64,000 nucleotides of DNA, from the NCBI GenBank assembly GCA_004026145.2, contig SWLE01000370.1, positions 1 to 64,000 of the forward strand. Reading direction: 5' to 3'. Source of the DNA: Takifugu bimaculatus (taxonomy: Eukaryota > Chordata > Actinopteri > Tetraodontiformes > Tetraodontidae). The notes beneath the pieces were generated by a model. The model did not search any database. It was not told where the DNA came from and saw only the letters and a list, made by a program, of their open reading frames with translations. The position numbers and the translations under genes are program-made. Of this stretch, positions 1 through 13,477 are shown piece after piece. How positions within the stretch are numbered: the first letter of the stretch is position 1; every line of letters begins with the position of its first letter.

Positions 1-815
1 GCTGGAGTCTCCTGGAAGTGTAACCGATGTGGAGTCAAAGCCTTTCAACAGAAGCAGGAAATGTAGAGTTGGATGTTGGGACGTTCATCACAACGGAGCG
101 GAACACTCAGGTTTGGGCCAGAAGTGGGCCTGAGAGCCACAGGAACAAATTCCATCATCCACAGCCTCTTCCACACCTAAAGTGGCCTCTGAAAAGCCAT
201 CTGAATACAACAATGTGCCAATAGCAACTTCCAATGTGGAGAACAGGAACCACCTGGCTGAGAACAAGGCTTCCAGGAAGGGACGGAGGACTGGGACTTA
301 TTTAGCTCCAGCAGCAGCTAAAACAACAGAAGCAGCCTCACAGGCGGAAGGACTGGACTCCCCCAGTCACCAACGCTGCATGTGTGTCCAAATGAACATG
401 TGAGGAAAAGAAAACAGGCAGACCCGCTTCCTTCATGGAAAAGGAAGCGTCCTTCCTCCTCTTTATCCTCATGTTGGCACATCGGAGCCGCGTGAGGCTT
501 TAAAGTGTTGATGTCTGAGCTGCTAAATCCACAACAGAGGAGCAGAGAAGAGCCCACCTGTGCTGCACCGATGAATGAGTGTTTATACCGGCCTTGATGG
601 GAGGACGCTGAAAGTGCTGCGTGGGCTCTGGTGGAAGCCTGAGCCCGTTCCTGCGTCTATAAATTCTGTCATTGACTGACATCTATTTTCTATTTATGAT
701 GCTGTTGCGTAAGAACTCAGAGAGAGAAGCTCAGGGAAAAGATGGTTGTTTTACAGTTTAGCTCAAATATCACAGCAATTCTACCAGGACAGGACATGTG
801 AGACCAGCGGGGGAG

Positions 816-818
<3 letters not shown>

Positions 819-898
<80 letters not shown>
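819..898. repeat. (GT)n microsatellite
   Basis: About 80 bp of nearly perfect GT dinucleotides with one GG interruption near 855. A second short GT tract lies at 1003-1024. Confidence 0.95.
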
Positions 899-899
<1 letters not shown>

Positions 900-1165
900 T
901 GTCCAGGGGCACCTCTTCAGATGTTTTGGGGGACTTCTCTGATATTTGAGATTGTAAAACATGCAAAGTAACACTGGGACCAGCTACTAGTGTTTCTTTA
1001 GAGTGTGTGTGTGTGTGTGTGTGTCAGTTTGAGTCATAGCTGCTTTAGTTGACAGCTGGAATTAGCTGATAAATGCTACAAGAATCATAAGCTTGGGCAT
1101 GAAAATAACCATAAAACCGGCTGTTGTGTTTGCAGTGCAGTCGCACAGGAACTTTGGCTTGAATG

Positions 1166-1218
1166 CCACTGTTAGCATGCTAGCTGCATGCTAGCTGCAT
1201 GCTAGCTGCATGCTAACA
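1166..1218. repeat. Short tandem array of a self-complementary GCATGCTAGCT unit
   Basis: About four copies of a 12-bp unit made of the palindromes GCATGC and GCTAGC, bounded by TGTTAGCATG on the left and CATGCTAACA on the right. The whole block is close to an inverted repeat and could form a hairpin or cruciform. Confidence 0.8.
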
Positions 1219-1985
1219 GTGTGCACGTAGAGCATGAGTTACCAGGGCGAGACATTAGCCATATTTATTTGTGCTGCTAGGAGGTGACGTCCTGGAACAG
1301 ATGACTTTACGTGACGTGTTTCTCACGTCTGCTGTGGCTAAAGTTTCCTCTCCTCCTCCGCTGTTGTGAGAAAATAAAAAAACTGCCAGATCAGCGTTTC
1401 TGGAGGGGAGCGACGGGAAAGGGAAGTGTAGAGGAGGAAGGATGGGAACGGCTGGGAGGAAACGACCTGTGGTCATCAGACCTGAGGATTCTGTCAGGAA
1501 TCCTCAATCTGAAAGTGGAACCTTCTTCTGAAGCGTCACCACGGCAACAGGCAGCCGGACCAGTTGTGTTTCCCATGTTTGCTGGACAACGTCCCCGTTC
1601 AGCCGAGGGTTGTTGTCTTCTTCTTCTCCATCACCGTGACGAAGGTCGGTCTCTCAACACAATGGCCGCCAGGCACCGGCGGCATGGCTCACCGCCGAGC
1701 CGCGGCGCCCACACGTCTGATTGGTTAATTCACCATTACGGCGTCGAACCCAAACATGGTCTGAGTCACTGCTGCTGTGGTAGAGACGAACCGGGTCCGC
1801 TCATCCCGTCGGGCGTTGGTGACGGTCGGCTGTTCGTTGGCCTGAAACCATCCAAACGTCTCAGCAGGCGCCGAGAGAAGGAAGCGGTGACGATCCACAT
1901 GTTGGTCCGGAGCTGATGTCTTCAGAGATCAGACAGTTTGGACAGTCCAGGACTGTGTCAGCCTGTCTAGATGAGGTGTTGAAAC

Positions 1986-2092
1986 TCTCCAGAACTGTCC
2001 AGAATCTTCCAGAACTGTCCAGAACCGTCCAGAACTGTCCAGAACCGTCCAGAACTCTCCAGAACTCTCCAGAACCTTCCAGAACTGTCTCT
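1986..2092. repeat. 10-bp minisatellite, TCCAGAACTG-type unit
   Basis: About ten degenerate copies of TCCAGAACTG/TCCAGAACCG. Copies with TTCCAGAA contain the TTCnnGAA core of a heat-shock-factor half-site pair. That may be coincidental to the repeat unit. Confidence 0.85.
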
Positions 2093-2418
2093 CTCCACGT
2101 TTGAGGAGTTCTGCACTGGTCCTGCAAACCATCAGTCATATAATATAAAATAAAAATAAAACTATTCAGGCCTCGGTGGTGTAGAAGACAGACCCCCACC
2201 CCCAGCCCCTCCCCCACCCCCTCCCCCACCCCTCCTCTTATTTAAAACCTGAATTTCACAGATTCCTCTGGTCACCAGTTAAACCAGTCTAACAGCACCT
2301 CCCTGTCTGGTCTGGTTAAAGACGACAGGGAGGACAGTCTGAAAGAGACAATTTTAACGCTGAACTAATTAGGAGCTCACGATAGATGGTGGACAAAAAC
2401 AGGGTCAGCAGGTCAGAC

Positions 2419-2800
2419 TGTGGACCTGGACCCCCCTCCTGTCCTCCCTCACTGTCCCCCCTCCTGTCCTCCTCACTGGTCCCCCTCCTGTCCCCCTCAC
2501 TGTTCCTCACTGTCCCCCCTCCTGTCCTCCTCACTGTCCCCCTCCTGTCCCCCTGTTGTCCTCCTCACTGTCCCCCTCCTGTCCTCCTCACTGTCCCCCT
2601 CCTGTCCCCCCTCCTGTCCTCCTCACTGTCCCCCCTCCTGTCCTCCTCACTGTCCCCCTCCTGTCCCCCCTCCTGTCCTCCTCACTGTCCCCCCTCCTGT
2701 CCTCCTCACTGTCCCCCTCCTGTCCTCCTCACTGTCCCCCCTCCTGTCCTCCTCACTGTCCCCCTCCTGTCCCCCCTCCTGTCCTCCTCACTGTCCCCTC
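2419..2800. repeat. C/T-rich minisatellite, about 23-bp unit
   Basis: Roughly 15 imperfect copies of a unit like CCCCCTCCTGTCCTCCTCAC, with internal insertions and deletions. The strand is purine/pyrimidine biased, so all three forward frames stay open. Those frames are low-complexity Pro/Ser/Leu and are not genes. Confidence 0.9.
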
Positions 2801-3087
2801 TCAACGTCTGCAGGCTGAACCAGAGATTCTCCAGGAGGTGGGAAGACGCTGAAACAGGCGGGAATGTGTCCCGAGACTCGTTAGTGACGCACTATTTGTT
2901 GTGGTGCCCCACTGTGGCGCGCTCATTGTTGGGGAGGGGGACACTTGTCCCTCGTTGGTGGGAGGGAGGATTTGGGCTGTGAGAATGAAAAGTCAAGGGT
3001 GGGTTTCCTTCGTTCTTGTTTTTCCTGAAAGGAGCGCCGCTATGTGTTCCTAATGTCTTTCCTGTACTGGGGTAGGACCTGTTCCCA

Positions 3088-3213
3088 CACAAACACACAC
3101 CCCCACACACACACACACACCCAACACACACACACACACCCCCCCACACCCCCCCCCCCCCCCCCCCCCCACCCCCCCCCCCCCCCACCACACACACCAC
3201 ACACACACACACA
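3088..3213. repeat. Compound (CA)n / poly-C microsatellite
   Basis: CA dinucleotides interleaved with runs of up to about 20 C. Confidence 0.95.
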
Positions 3214-4413
3214 GAAGCTTGCTTTGACTTGAGATCCATCTCGTAGCCTTTCCGGCTGCTTGTTTCTGTTGTTGACCCTCGGGGTGGACGGTTTCTGGAC
3301 CGGAGGACGGCGAGAGGCCGAACCCAGGGAGGAGCTGGAGCAAAACAAAGATCGGCTCCTTATCCTCCAATCGGTGAGCTTTGATCCGAGCCTGAGTCAG
3401 ATCTGGACTCGCGTCAGGAGATAAAATGTAATCAGTGACATTTGAAAAGGCTCCAGGAACAGCAGAGGTGAGTTTGGGGAGGTTAATGCCTCAGCGGGCC
3501 GTTATGTAAGCTGCTGGCAGAGCCGGCCCGTTAGATAAGCTGAGAAAATACTGGATCTGTCAGAACACCCGAGTTTGGAGAACGCCTTCGGTGAGCAGGG
3601 GGACAAACGCGCCGCCTTCCTGTTTGTTGCCACATTTCAAGCCCCGCCCCTCCAATTCCTTCCCTGACGCTTGACTGCGCACCTGCGCGTGAAAACACGC
3701 CGAGGTCGTCAACAACACACGGCGAGGAACAATGCGGGGAAACAAGCGCCGCACAAAGCGAAGGCCCAGATGTTCCCGCTCGGTGGATCCAGATGTTTGT
3801 GAGTTCGCTGAGTCCGTTTGTATAAAAGAATGCGGCGATAATTACGCGCGCGGAGGCCAGGACAATGATGTTTGTTGGGAGATTTTCATCGTCATTGTGG
3901 AGCGTCGCCTCTGGATCCACCGCACACCGGGAAAAACAATGGGAGACGTCTGGAAAAGGCCTTTCAGAGGGCTGAGATAATTCCTCCCTGTTGAATCCAT
4001 TATGGGACACAATGAGCAGACAAATAACACCAGCAAGACGGGTTATCTTATTTTGGCGAGTGATGAGGTCAGCGCGGCGTTCACCCTGAGGGAGGCTGCT
4101 TCTGACATCAGCAGCGCCGCCGTTCTGGAAAGCGAGTGATCAGAACAAGCAAACTCCCCCACGTCTGGATGGTTCTGGTACCGTTACCGTGACCTTTAGG
4201 AGTGTTCAGGCTAACGCTGCGTACGGAGGTGGAGGTGACGGCGCCTGATTCTGTGGTTGCAGACGTTAAAAGGCTGAAGGCAACAACATGTTTGTCCCCC
4301 CTGATTCCACTTCCTGCCATTGCTCAACAGCTACACAGAAGGAAGCCAGTTTCCATTAAAAACACCAGCTGAATTTCTCTGGAAGGCTCCAGTTTGGGTT
4401 TGATGTGTGGCTA

Positions 4414-4440
4414 AACACACACACACACACACACACACAC
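4414..4440. repeat. (CA)n microsatellites
   Basis: A CA tract of about 27 bp. A similar tract lies at 4609-4631. Confidence 0.9.
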
Positions 4441-7400
4441 TACAACCAGTGCCACATCTGCACACGATGTAGGAGTGGTTTACAGTAAAACCACCGAAGC
4501 TGCAGCAGAATTACAGAAGGAGATCAGAGCAGACTCTCGCTGCTCCCAGATATCAACCAGTTTCTCTGCTTTAGTGGGAGGACTGGGAAGCAGCGTAGCA
4601 GGGTGTTCACACACACACACACACACACACAGAGTTGACAGAGGCCTCCACCAGGTCAGAGAGATTAAGACATTTGCATAAATATGTGTTTCACTTGCTG
4701 CTTTTAAATATTTACTTCTGATGTCATCTTTAATTAGAGGGTGAACGAGGTCGCGGGGGGTGAACTGGGACCCGGAGAGGAGAGACGAGCACTGAAGCAT
4801 GAACAGGTCCGAATTTTAAATCACTGCTGAACAATAAAGGCCCAAACTCGCTTACCAGACATTTCCTGTCTGGTTGAAAAGGTTCTGCCCGTCCCGGGCC
4901 CACCAGCACCGGACGGCAGTTTCAGGCCAGAAGAGCAGAATCCCGGTGCTCCTCGTATCAGAACCGCAGACGTTCCGCCTGATTGTGTGTTTCAAATCCC
5001 AGAAACATACAGGAGGCGGCGGCGGCGGCGGGAACCCAACAGAACCAGGTATTTTTAACTGAACGCTGGGACGTTCTCCCTGCCACCAGAGACGTATTTT
5101 TAACAGATACGGGGATTTTTTTTTTTTTTTTTCTGCTGTTTTTGTGGTGAGCTGTGGTATTCCAACCCAAAACATTCTCTGGGAAGCTCGTGCACACAGC
5201 TCCTTCACTTGGCTTTGACGTCAGGCAGGTTTTTACTGGGGTTGAACTGGTCTTTGTTCCGTGTGGGGCTTGTTTGCTGAAGGAGCAGCTCCTCTTGGCG
5301 CGTCCGCAACGTTCAAACACCTCCACAAACACATCAAACAGACGACTCTTGTCTTGAAGTAAGACCAGAGATCAGGCAACAGCACATCTGAACTACAGCT
5401 TCCTAATGTCCACGTCACACGGTCTTATATAAGACGTCTTTTGGGAAAATATTTAGTCTCCTGGACGTCACGTCACTGGTTGAACTCCTCACCCTGATTC
5501 ATCCAGGTGGAATAACTCCGACTCCTCCAGCTCCTTCAGTCTCCCGAGTCCTCAAGCTTTCCTTGACATCAGTAGTTTGCAGAAACGCATCATGCTAACG
5601 TTGGAGTTTCCAGAGCGGCTCCGTGCACAGCTGCGAAGCGTCTCCAATCTGCAGCCAGCAGAAACGACCTGTTAACAGACTGTTGCGTAACTGAATATAA
5701 ATGCTTTTCTTCTAAAGTTACCCTGAAAAGGCTGCGTGCGTGCGTGCGTGTGTCTGAGCGCGTTACTTAACAGTTGGCTGCCACTTCACTTCAGTATTCC
5801 CAAGGTTCACTTTGGAAATTTCTGTGCACGGATTCCTGTGTTTTATTACTGGAGGAAAGACTGTATTTGTTAGCAGAATATTCAGTCTGAGGAGGACTGG
5901 GTGAAAGGTTTTGTCTGTTTCTTTTCGCTGGTTTATTTAATGGAACTGGAGATGTAATCTGGAGATTTAGATCTTTTCTCCTTAAAGCAAATGTAGGTCA
6001 GTGTGGGGAACCTAACTCCAGTCTGTGTGTCCATGTAGGTCGATGCACGAGAATGCGTGCGCTTCAGGTGCCTCCCACTGTCACAGGAAATCTGGACGCT
6101 TGACATGGATGTCAGGGGCGCATCCAGGAAACAGGCCCTCTGACCGAGCCTCGTCCATCTTCATCGCTCCGTGCTGCGCGCCCACGTGAGCTGGAGAACA
6201 GATGAGGACTGGGAGTCGCCTCTTTTCCACTCATGTGTTCAAGCTTCACGTCAGGGAAAGCTGCACTGTACCGGTTAAACTGGTTGGTTTCTGCTTATAG
6301 ATCAATAATAACTACGACGTTGAGGCTTCTATTGCTGCGCTGCACCCAACCCAGCAACACTACTCACCAAAGTATCACATGTGCCACAGGCCAATCACAA
6401 TGCTCTATATTCACGTCTGACTAAACTACCCCAAGTGGCCGTTCGTGGAACTGCGCCTGATTCCACGTACGTCTTCATCGATGTGCGCAGCGTCCTGATC
6501 TGCACGAAAGCACTGATGTTATATAAAGATCGAGGTCAAAGAAAAAGGAATAAAGATAAAATCTCAACTTAATCCATCAAAACAAAGATTTGGGTGGGTT
6601 TGGAGGTGTGAAGCAGGAAGTCAGGCAGCAGCTCGTCTGGCTGGAGCGTTCGTATCTGTTGTGAACAGCAGGATCGATGAGGCTTGAGTCAGTAATTACA
6701 TAATAAAACACCTGCGTTATCACCTGATCTGTCGCTGCAGAACAGCCAGAGCTGGGAGCAGAAAGCTGAATTTATGGGAACATCTCAGCAGCACAAAGGA
6801 GACAATGTTTGCATGAATGAATGGAACACGGTGAGTTGGGTTTCTATTGACAACCGGGCTGATGACGGGGATGGAAATCAGCACATTAAAAGCAGGTCTG
6901 AGTCATCTACTTCTATCTGAGCACATTTAAAAGTGATCCAACACAAAAGTGAGTGTTTCTGTGTTTTGGCTAAAGCAGCGGATTTTTTACACCTGTTGTT
7001 CCGCAGACGCCTTCAGTCCTTTAAGTTCCTCCGTTTCTATCTTTGCTGTTCAATAGAAAACACACACTATTGTCTGGGTCAGGGGGGCTTCCAGTAGCTG
7101 AGTCAAACGTCTTACTGGAACCCTGTGAGTCACCAGTCTCCCCCTCCATGTCTCCCCTCTTCCTCCCACCCCTCCTTCATGTTGTCCCGGCTTGTCTCTT
7201 CCTGCCCTCCATGCTAGCAACAATGCTAAAGCAGCAGCTGAAGCATGCAGCGCGCCGGGGCAGGTGAGTTTTCTCCTGCAGCCGATGATTTCCTCTTTGA
7301 CGCTGCCAGTGTGGAGGGCTCAGATCTGCCCCATAAACCCCCGCCGCCACCCTCCCCTCCCCCACTCTCTCCCACTTTCCCGATCGTCATGATCTCACCC

Positions 7401-7879
7401 AGCTGTCACCCCTCTGTAATCCCACCCACATTATCTAAACACGGGCTGTTGCTGGTGGCGCCTGACATCATTTGTTTTGTCCCTGTCACCCTGCTCCGGG
7501 TTTGGAAGCGGGATGGAAAAAAACAGGAATTCTGTTGGCCTTCAAATCAGAGATGTGAGGAGTTCCAGTAAAGTACTGACGAATGAGAGATCATTGGTTG
7601 TCTGATGGTGTCTATTAAAATCAGCCTGCAGCCTCGACAACGTGACCTTTGTTCTGAACATCGGGTCACACGGCTCAGATTTAGTTGTTAACGGCTACTT
7701 TCTGTCTGACCATCTTCCTGTGTGACTGTGACTCCAAACAAGACAGTCCTCACCTCAATTAAAGCACCTTTTCGTGCAACCGATTACGGTCTGATTCCCT
7801 TTCAGGTCAGAAATTGAGTCGTTCAGGAAATTCCAGCGGGAATTTAGCAAATGAAGTTAAATTGATTTATTTTCTTCTC

Positions 7880-8010
7880 CGCTTTAGCCCTTCCGGGGCT
7901 GCAGGGTGGATGCATATGGGCCAAGGCAGGTACACCCCCGGGTGGGTTGCCAGCTCATCGCAGGGATCTATATGTACATTTGGGGGTTCGGTGCCTTGCT
8001 CAAGGGTACC
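7880..8010. repeat. Dispersed-repeat-like sequence common in teleost genomes
   Basis: The stretch contains phrases such as GCTGCAGGGTGGATGC, GGTGGGTTGCCAGCTCATCG and GGTTCGGTGCCTTGCTCAAG. From memory these resemble a degenerate repeat found in many fish introns and spacers. No terminal repeats or open reading frame were found. The assignment rests on recognition only. Confidence 0.4.
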
Positions 8011-9284
8011 TGTGGAGTCCTATTGAAGCCGTCAATTCTGTCTTTTCTGCCTCTGGCATCCAGCAGCCCACTGGAAAACTCACTAGCGTGATGCTACGGT
8101 CAGGTCAGGCCCCACCGGAAGGAGATGCAAGTGTGTGTTCTCGTGTGGGCATGAGTGTGTGGCGAGCAGCCGAGCGCGGCTGGAAGCTGAGCGCCGATGC
8201 TCCGTGTGGGAGTCGGATTATTGAAATGAGAAAAACCCTGCAGCCCGGAACGACACAGAGATCAGCTATTCTCGCCTGAGTGGCGATGTGTCACTGTACG
8301 AGGCGGCGGTGATCAAAGAATGAGCGCCGCCCACAACTTCAGGGCCCGTCCACAGTGGAACGCCACGTTTACGTAAAGTCATGTTTACGCAAGAGAGGAG
8401 AGGCTGGTGAGGGGGTATCTGAGGAGGTGGGCATGATGGGCCCCCACCTTGCTTTAATTACCATATTGTAGAAGAAATTAAAGTCTTAGAGGGAGTTTGG
8501 CATATATATTTAGAGAATTTTCTAAACATTTACAGAAGGAGATAAGATGTTTGAGGCTCTGAGTTAATGATAAGTCTGAAAGGTTCCACGGCCTACGAGC
8601 AATTAACAGAGTTCCTGTAAATAAAAGATCCTGACAAATGTAGTTTTGGATCCAGAAGACTCTGTGTGCAGAGACACGATCAACCTTCATGTGTGAGGGA
8701 ACTTCCAACCTGACCCAGCAACCAGATGAACGTTGGCCGTATTATGATGCTAAAATGCCTGAATGATTCGGGGCGGAACCCTCATACCAGTGGCTGAGTT
8801 TCTTACGTTGGTGTGCTAGTTATCGGCTCTGGAAAACTACCAACCAGTCAAACCAGTATCTGAACTGGTGTGTTGTTCTGTCAGATGCAGACTGTTTCAA
8901 TGGTTTTTAAATCTTCCATCACCCCCCAATCCTTATCCCTTAATACAGGCCGAAAACATTTTACAGACGTGAAAGGTGGGTTTATGTTTGTAACATACTG
9001 TATATCTCTATATTCTACATCATCTATATCTATAGGGGAACAGCAGAATGAAACATTCTCCAGTCCAGAAGACCTACCAGTGTTTCACACAAACCATTTG
9101 CAGCACCACATAAATCCGCTCTGAAAGCCGTAAATTCCCACAAAGTCTCGATTTTGGGGCGACAGGGAGCAACTTCCAGGCTCATACAATCGCATTCCAG
9201 GGGGAAACCTTACACCTTCCGCGCTCCAGACTCCAACAAAAACACTCGGAGGTTCTGGAAAGAAAGAAAGGCCGCGAGCCGCCG

Positions 9285-9430
9285 GCCAGCCAATCACAGC
9301 CTCCGAACTTTCGATTTTTCGTTTCCTCTCCTGCGATTGGCCAGCGCTGCCTCTAGAGACAGCCGCCCCCCTCGTCGCCATTGGTCGCTTTTCCCGGCTG
9401 TGGAGTTACGGACACGCCCCCTTTGAGGCA
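9285..9430 (+). promoter_or_regulatory. rasgef1b: Probable rasgef1b promoter: CCAAT-box cluster in CpG-rich DNA
   Basis: Three CCAAT/ATTGG boxes lie close together: GCCAATCACAG near 9290, CGATTGGCCAG near 9334 and GCCATTGGTCG near 9377. They sit in GC- and CpG-rich sequence with no TATA box. A CpG-rich segment with a strong splice donor (end 9603) follows directly. NF-Y-type CCAAT clusters at this distance are typical of CpG-island promoters. Placement of the transcription start is inferred. Confidence 0.6.
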
Positions 9431-9603
9431 GAGCGCTGCGCCGCCGCTTCAAACACTCGATGATCGGAGAGTCGATGACGGCCAGAGCAGCTCCGGAGCT
9501 CCGCTGAGAGGCTCCAGCGTCGCCCCGAAGCTCCATCCAGCGCTGACAGACACCCCGGGACCCTTCCAGCTCTGCTCCAGCGGCTCCTGCAGCCACACGG
9601 GCG
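9430..9603 (+). other. rasgef1b: Probable non-coding first exon of rasgef1b (5' UTR)
   Basis: GC-rich sequence ends in a consensus donor (GCG|GTGAGT, intron from 9604). The next plausible acceptor on this strand is the one feeding rasgef1b exon 2 (cag at 14191-14193). The exon has no ATG leading into the rasgef1b frame, so it would be untranslated. Its left edge is a guess from the CCAAT cluster. The link to exon 2 across a 4.6-kb intron is inferred. Confidence 0.5.
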
Positions 9604-10064
9604 GTGAGTTATTCCGGGACTGGAGCTCCGGACTATTTTTAGACCCCAAAGAAGTTTATAAAACTTCGAAGTAGAAGGAGGTGCGGGGAGAATGGAGCTT
9701 TGAATGGATAATAGAGGCTAATGGCTGCTTGCAAATGGGGTTTTGCAGAAGATTTAATGCAGTTCAGAATTAATTTCACCGTATTGGGAGAGTTTTTGCT
9801 CGCCACCATCCCAGCGAAGCTTGTTCCTCATGTTCTGCGCCGTTTAAATGCCCATTTCGGTGTTTTCCTCCCCTATCCCGATTTGTTCCTCTCCCCTTTT
9901 TGTTGTTGTTATTTTGCACCCGTGTGAGTTTTATAATTAGTCTGGCTGTCAGACAACAAACCAGTTAGTCACCAGCACCTGTGATGGGACCGCAGCAGGG
10001 CCCTTTTTCACAGGCAGCTCTTACTTCTACTGTTGTGAGTCAGTCAGAAGCCCATAATACACAC

Positions 10065-10066
10065 TG

Positions 10067-10138
<72 letters not shown>
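10065..10138. repeat. (GT)n(GA)n compound microsatellite
   Basis: GT dinucleotides (10065-10101) pass into GA dinucleotides (10104-10138). Confidence 0.95.
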
Positions 10139-10142
<4 letters not shown>

Positions 10143-11089
10143 ACAGATTGTGTATGAGTCTGCAGGGAAAAGAAAAGAAAAACACAGAAAGTGTGTGTGC
10201 TTGTGGCCAAATAAACTTTAAACAGGTTTATTCCCTCCACACGTCTCTATATTTAAACCAGTGTGCTGCTAATTTGCTGAAACAAATGGCTCGTTTCCCA
10301 AACTGCTATAAAAACCCTCAAATTCAATCTTTCAACTCGTCTAAGAACAGAAAGCCCGAAGAGCCAGAGCCAAATGTGGCCCCACCAACCTGCAGCCGCT
10401 CCTTGTAGTTCTGGTACTGTTAATTCATTAAATTCATAATTCATTAAAATGGTTTCGTGGCGTTGAGCCGCTCACCAGCAGTTTAAAGGGTGTTTGAGCG
10501 CGAGATGATGTTGGCAAAGCAGAGAAGATAATGTGTCTTTATCCTGGTAGAGTCTAGGTTAATACTGTACTAGCCTACTGGATCACATGAAGGACAGGTG
10601 TGTGTGTGTGTGTGTGTGTGTTCCTCGTATCGGAGCCGAGCTGGTTTGTGTTTGTCCTCCATCGGGTTGAGGTTGTCTAACTGGTCAGTTTGTCCCGGTC
10701 GGCTGTTTTGACAGCGGCCGCACGCCTCTGCTGATCCCACACGCCTGTTGGAGCTCTGCTCAGAGCAGCTCGTGGTCGGCGAGGAGGCTCCGGGCCAAGT
10801 GGGCAGATTGTGTTTTTTATGGCACAGTGGGGATAAAATGGACCAAATCTGACTTCAGCTTTTTAACGATCTGTTAAACACCCCCAAAGTAATTAGTTTC
10901 TGTTTGCAAGGGACAGAAAAATGCTGAGATTTTAGCTTTAAAAAGGTGAACTGGCCAAACTGGCAGGTTCTGGCAGTGAAAGTGGGTTAAAACAGCTTGA
11001 CTTGCTTCCAAAGGGCCAAAACTGGACGATGTGGAGCAACTTCATGCCTCCAGTGGGGGGGGGGGGGCTTGTTGTTTTGCCAGAGGCAG

Positions 11090-11106
11090 CCACCAGGGGG
11101 CAGCGC
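11090..11106 (+). promoter_or_regulatory. CTCF-like motif in rasgef1b intron 1
   Basis: CCACCAGGGGGCAGCGC is an essentially perfect match to the vertebrate CTCF core consensus. Binding is inferred from the motif alone. Confidence 0.55.
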
Positions 11107-13339
11107 AGATTCTATGACTTCCTTTTTTTGGAATCTCGCCATCCACTGTTGGATACACTTGATCCTCGGTGACCTCGAGAAGCTCGTTCATCAGGGGAAG
11201 GACCGAGTTCTGACCCGACGCAGACGGGCGACTCCTTCCCGGGATCAGAGAGGACAGCAGGAATGGAGCCGTTTGTGTGTTGTGTTGTGTGGTGTTGTGT
11301 TGTGTTGTGTTGTGTTCCTCCTCCCACCGCTTCGTGTGGAACCTGCAGATCTTTGTGATGCATTAAACGCCTGCCAGTTGGCCGCCAATTAGCAGAAAGA
11401 AGTTTCCAAAAATATCGACGTGGAGGACGGCGAACGCGCGTAATAAGGACGCAACGGAACCAAAGACAAATGCTCCTAATGTTGTTTGTTCCGTGCAGAA
11501 CCTCCAGCGGGGAGCTGGGCTCCGGCCCTACGGGCAGCCAGAGATTAACCATTAATCCCGTTTAAAGGGAAACAGAGCAAACTCGGTGTTCCTGCTGTTT
11601 CGTGGGTGCTTTCCACTGTTGAATATCCAACCCGTCTGCTTCGGATCTGAGATCCAGCAACTCCAGAACCGGGCTCCAGAATGGCAGTAATCACGGAGGC
11701 GATAGAAATCAATCTGTGGTTTCTGTGAGGCAGCTCAACAGAAAGCCCCAGTGTTCCATGAACTGAGCATTAAATATTCATCATCTTCCACCTCAATAGT
11801 ATCCGAACGCCGGGGAAGTCGCCCATTTTCTGGCAGGATGTAACAAATCAAAGTTTGGGATTGAAACCTTCCCGGCACCAGTCAGCGAAACCTTCCCGGG
11901 AAGAATGTTTTCCTTTGGCCTCGGCGCTCTGACCTCATCTCGCAGGATTTCTGCGCTGCGGTTTAACTCTTATACAACCCTTGAGCAAGGCTCACAGCCG
12001 GACTTTGCCCTCATCGTCCTGCTGTCGGCCTGACGCTCGTCCGTCTTATCTGATCTTTTACTGTCGGAGCACCTGGAGCGGAGCCAGCGGCGCCGCGGTA
12101 CTCTGACCTTTATGGACCCGTTCCCAGGTGGAACACGCGCTCACCTGTCCTGTTTTTAAACGTGTTGAAATCGCCCAGAAAAAAGTATGAGGAAGTTGGG
12201 AAAAACCCACTTCCTGGTGTTGTTCCGAGCACAAGGTGGGAGCACGCGGACGTTCCCGGGGGCAGTTGGCTTTGAGGGGCGATTGGGATCGAAACTGCCC
12301 CACCTGCAGCCCGGTGGCACCTTTATTGCCCTCGTATCTTTTATAGCGTGCTGAGGTTGCGTTCCTTTGGCCCGGGAGCAGCGGGCGCGCACGTCTGCAT
12401 GCGCCAGTTACGGGTTTTCCCGTCCTGAAACTGGCGAGAAGAATCGCGGCACCTTCCCGCAGGGTGTCAGTGGGTTCCTGGCGACGGGACCCAGAACCGG
12501 CAGAACCGGTCTGGACCAGACGCTCGCCGGCGGAGAGACGCCGACATTGTGGCGTGGAAATGACGACCGGCGGCGGCCGTCGGTGTGTGTCTGATCTGCT
12601 CTGATCTCTTCCTGGGGGGCTGTTTTGTGCCCGTTAATACCATGACAGGAGAGATAATACCCCTATTGTTTGCCCCCCCCCCCCCCACCACTGGTCTCGG
12701 CACAGCTGGACGCCGCCTTTTAAAGCCACATTATCTCAGTTTCTTTTTTTTTTAGCAGGTGTTTAATTTAATTTGGGTTCATAAAAACACCATCAGGCCC
12801 AAATGAAGCACTTTAAGATTCCATAAATAAATGAAAGTAACGTCTTGTTGCGTCAGAAGTGGCTCGTTTCTCGTTCAGTGGTGACCTTTGACCCCTTTAT
12901 TGCCTTTTTCAGCCGTCAAACCACCTTTTAATGAGGTTAAAGTGGCTCTGAAACCGTCATTGAAGCTTTTCTTTAATCAGAATCTACAAACAGGAGATCT
13001 GTGACGAGGCTGAGCATGAAATCATGTTCCCACTGACATCTCTAGGCTCCCAACCCGTGAATTCTGAAGGGTCCGGTTTCAGCACCGCTGCGTTCCAGCC
13101 GCAGACCGGAGGGTCAACCTGTCAGGAAGTTGGGCTGGAAACACAAGACGGCTTTTAAAAACCCTCTGGTTTCCGTTTGTGGGTCGTTACTCAAGGCAAA
13201 CAAGAAAAACACGAGGCGGCTTCAAACCGGTCCGATGTCAGCTGGACCGGGGCAGCGCCGACACGCCGCCGAGTAACTGAAGCCGGAGAGATCAGAGCCC
13301 AGAAGAGCAGCCGGCCCTAAACTGGCCCCACACCAGCTG

Positions 13340-13372
<33 letters not shown>

Positions 13373-13477
13373 GGGGGGGGGGGATTGATGGAACATGAAG
13401 GTGGGAATCACAAAGCTGGTCCACAAACAAAAGTCTGCTTGAGTCCCGCGGGGTTCGGCTTTTCTGGCACAGCACGT

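Larger units (their letters stand above)
1..9280. other. Region without recognisable gene, upstream of rasgef1b
   Basis: I see no exon set with homology to a known protein on either strand. The open frames present are short, or run through simple repeats (819-898, 2419-2797, 3088-3213), and show no splice-consistent partners. The region holds several microsatellites and minisatellites listed separately, a dispersed-repeat-like stretch near 7880-8010, and moderately GC-rich unique sequence around 3500-4300 and 7040-7560. It probably is intergenic or distal regulatory DNA of rasgef1b. Conserved non-coding elements could be present but cannot be recognised from a single sequence. Confidence 0.6.

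Noticed and set aside
1311..1916. 201-codon open frame
   Set aside because: No homology, no consistent splice sites and mixed composition. Best explained as chance in GC-rich sequence.
2386..2982. 198-codon Pro/Ser/Leu open frame
   Set aside because: Low-complexity translation of the C/T-rich minisatellite.
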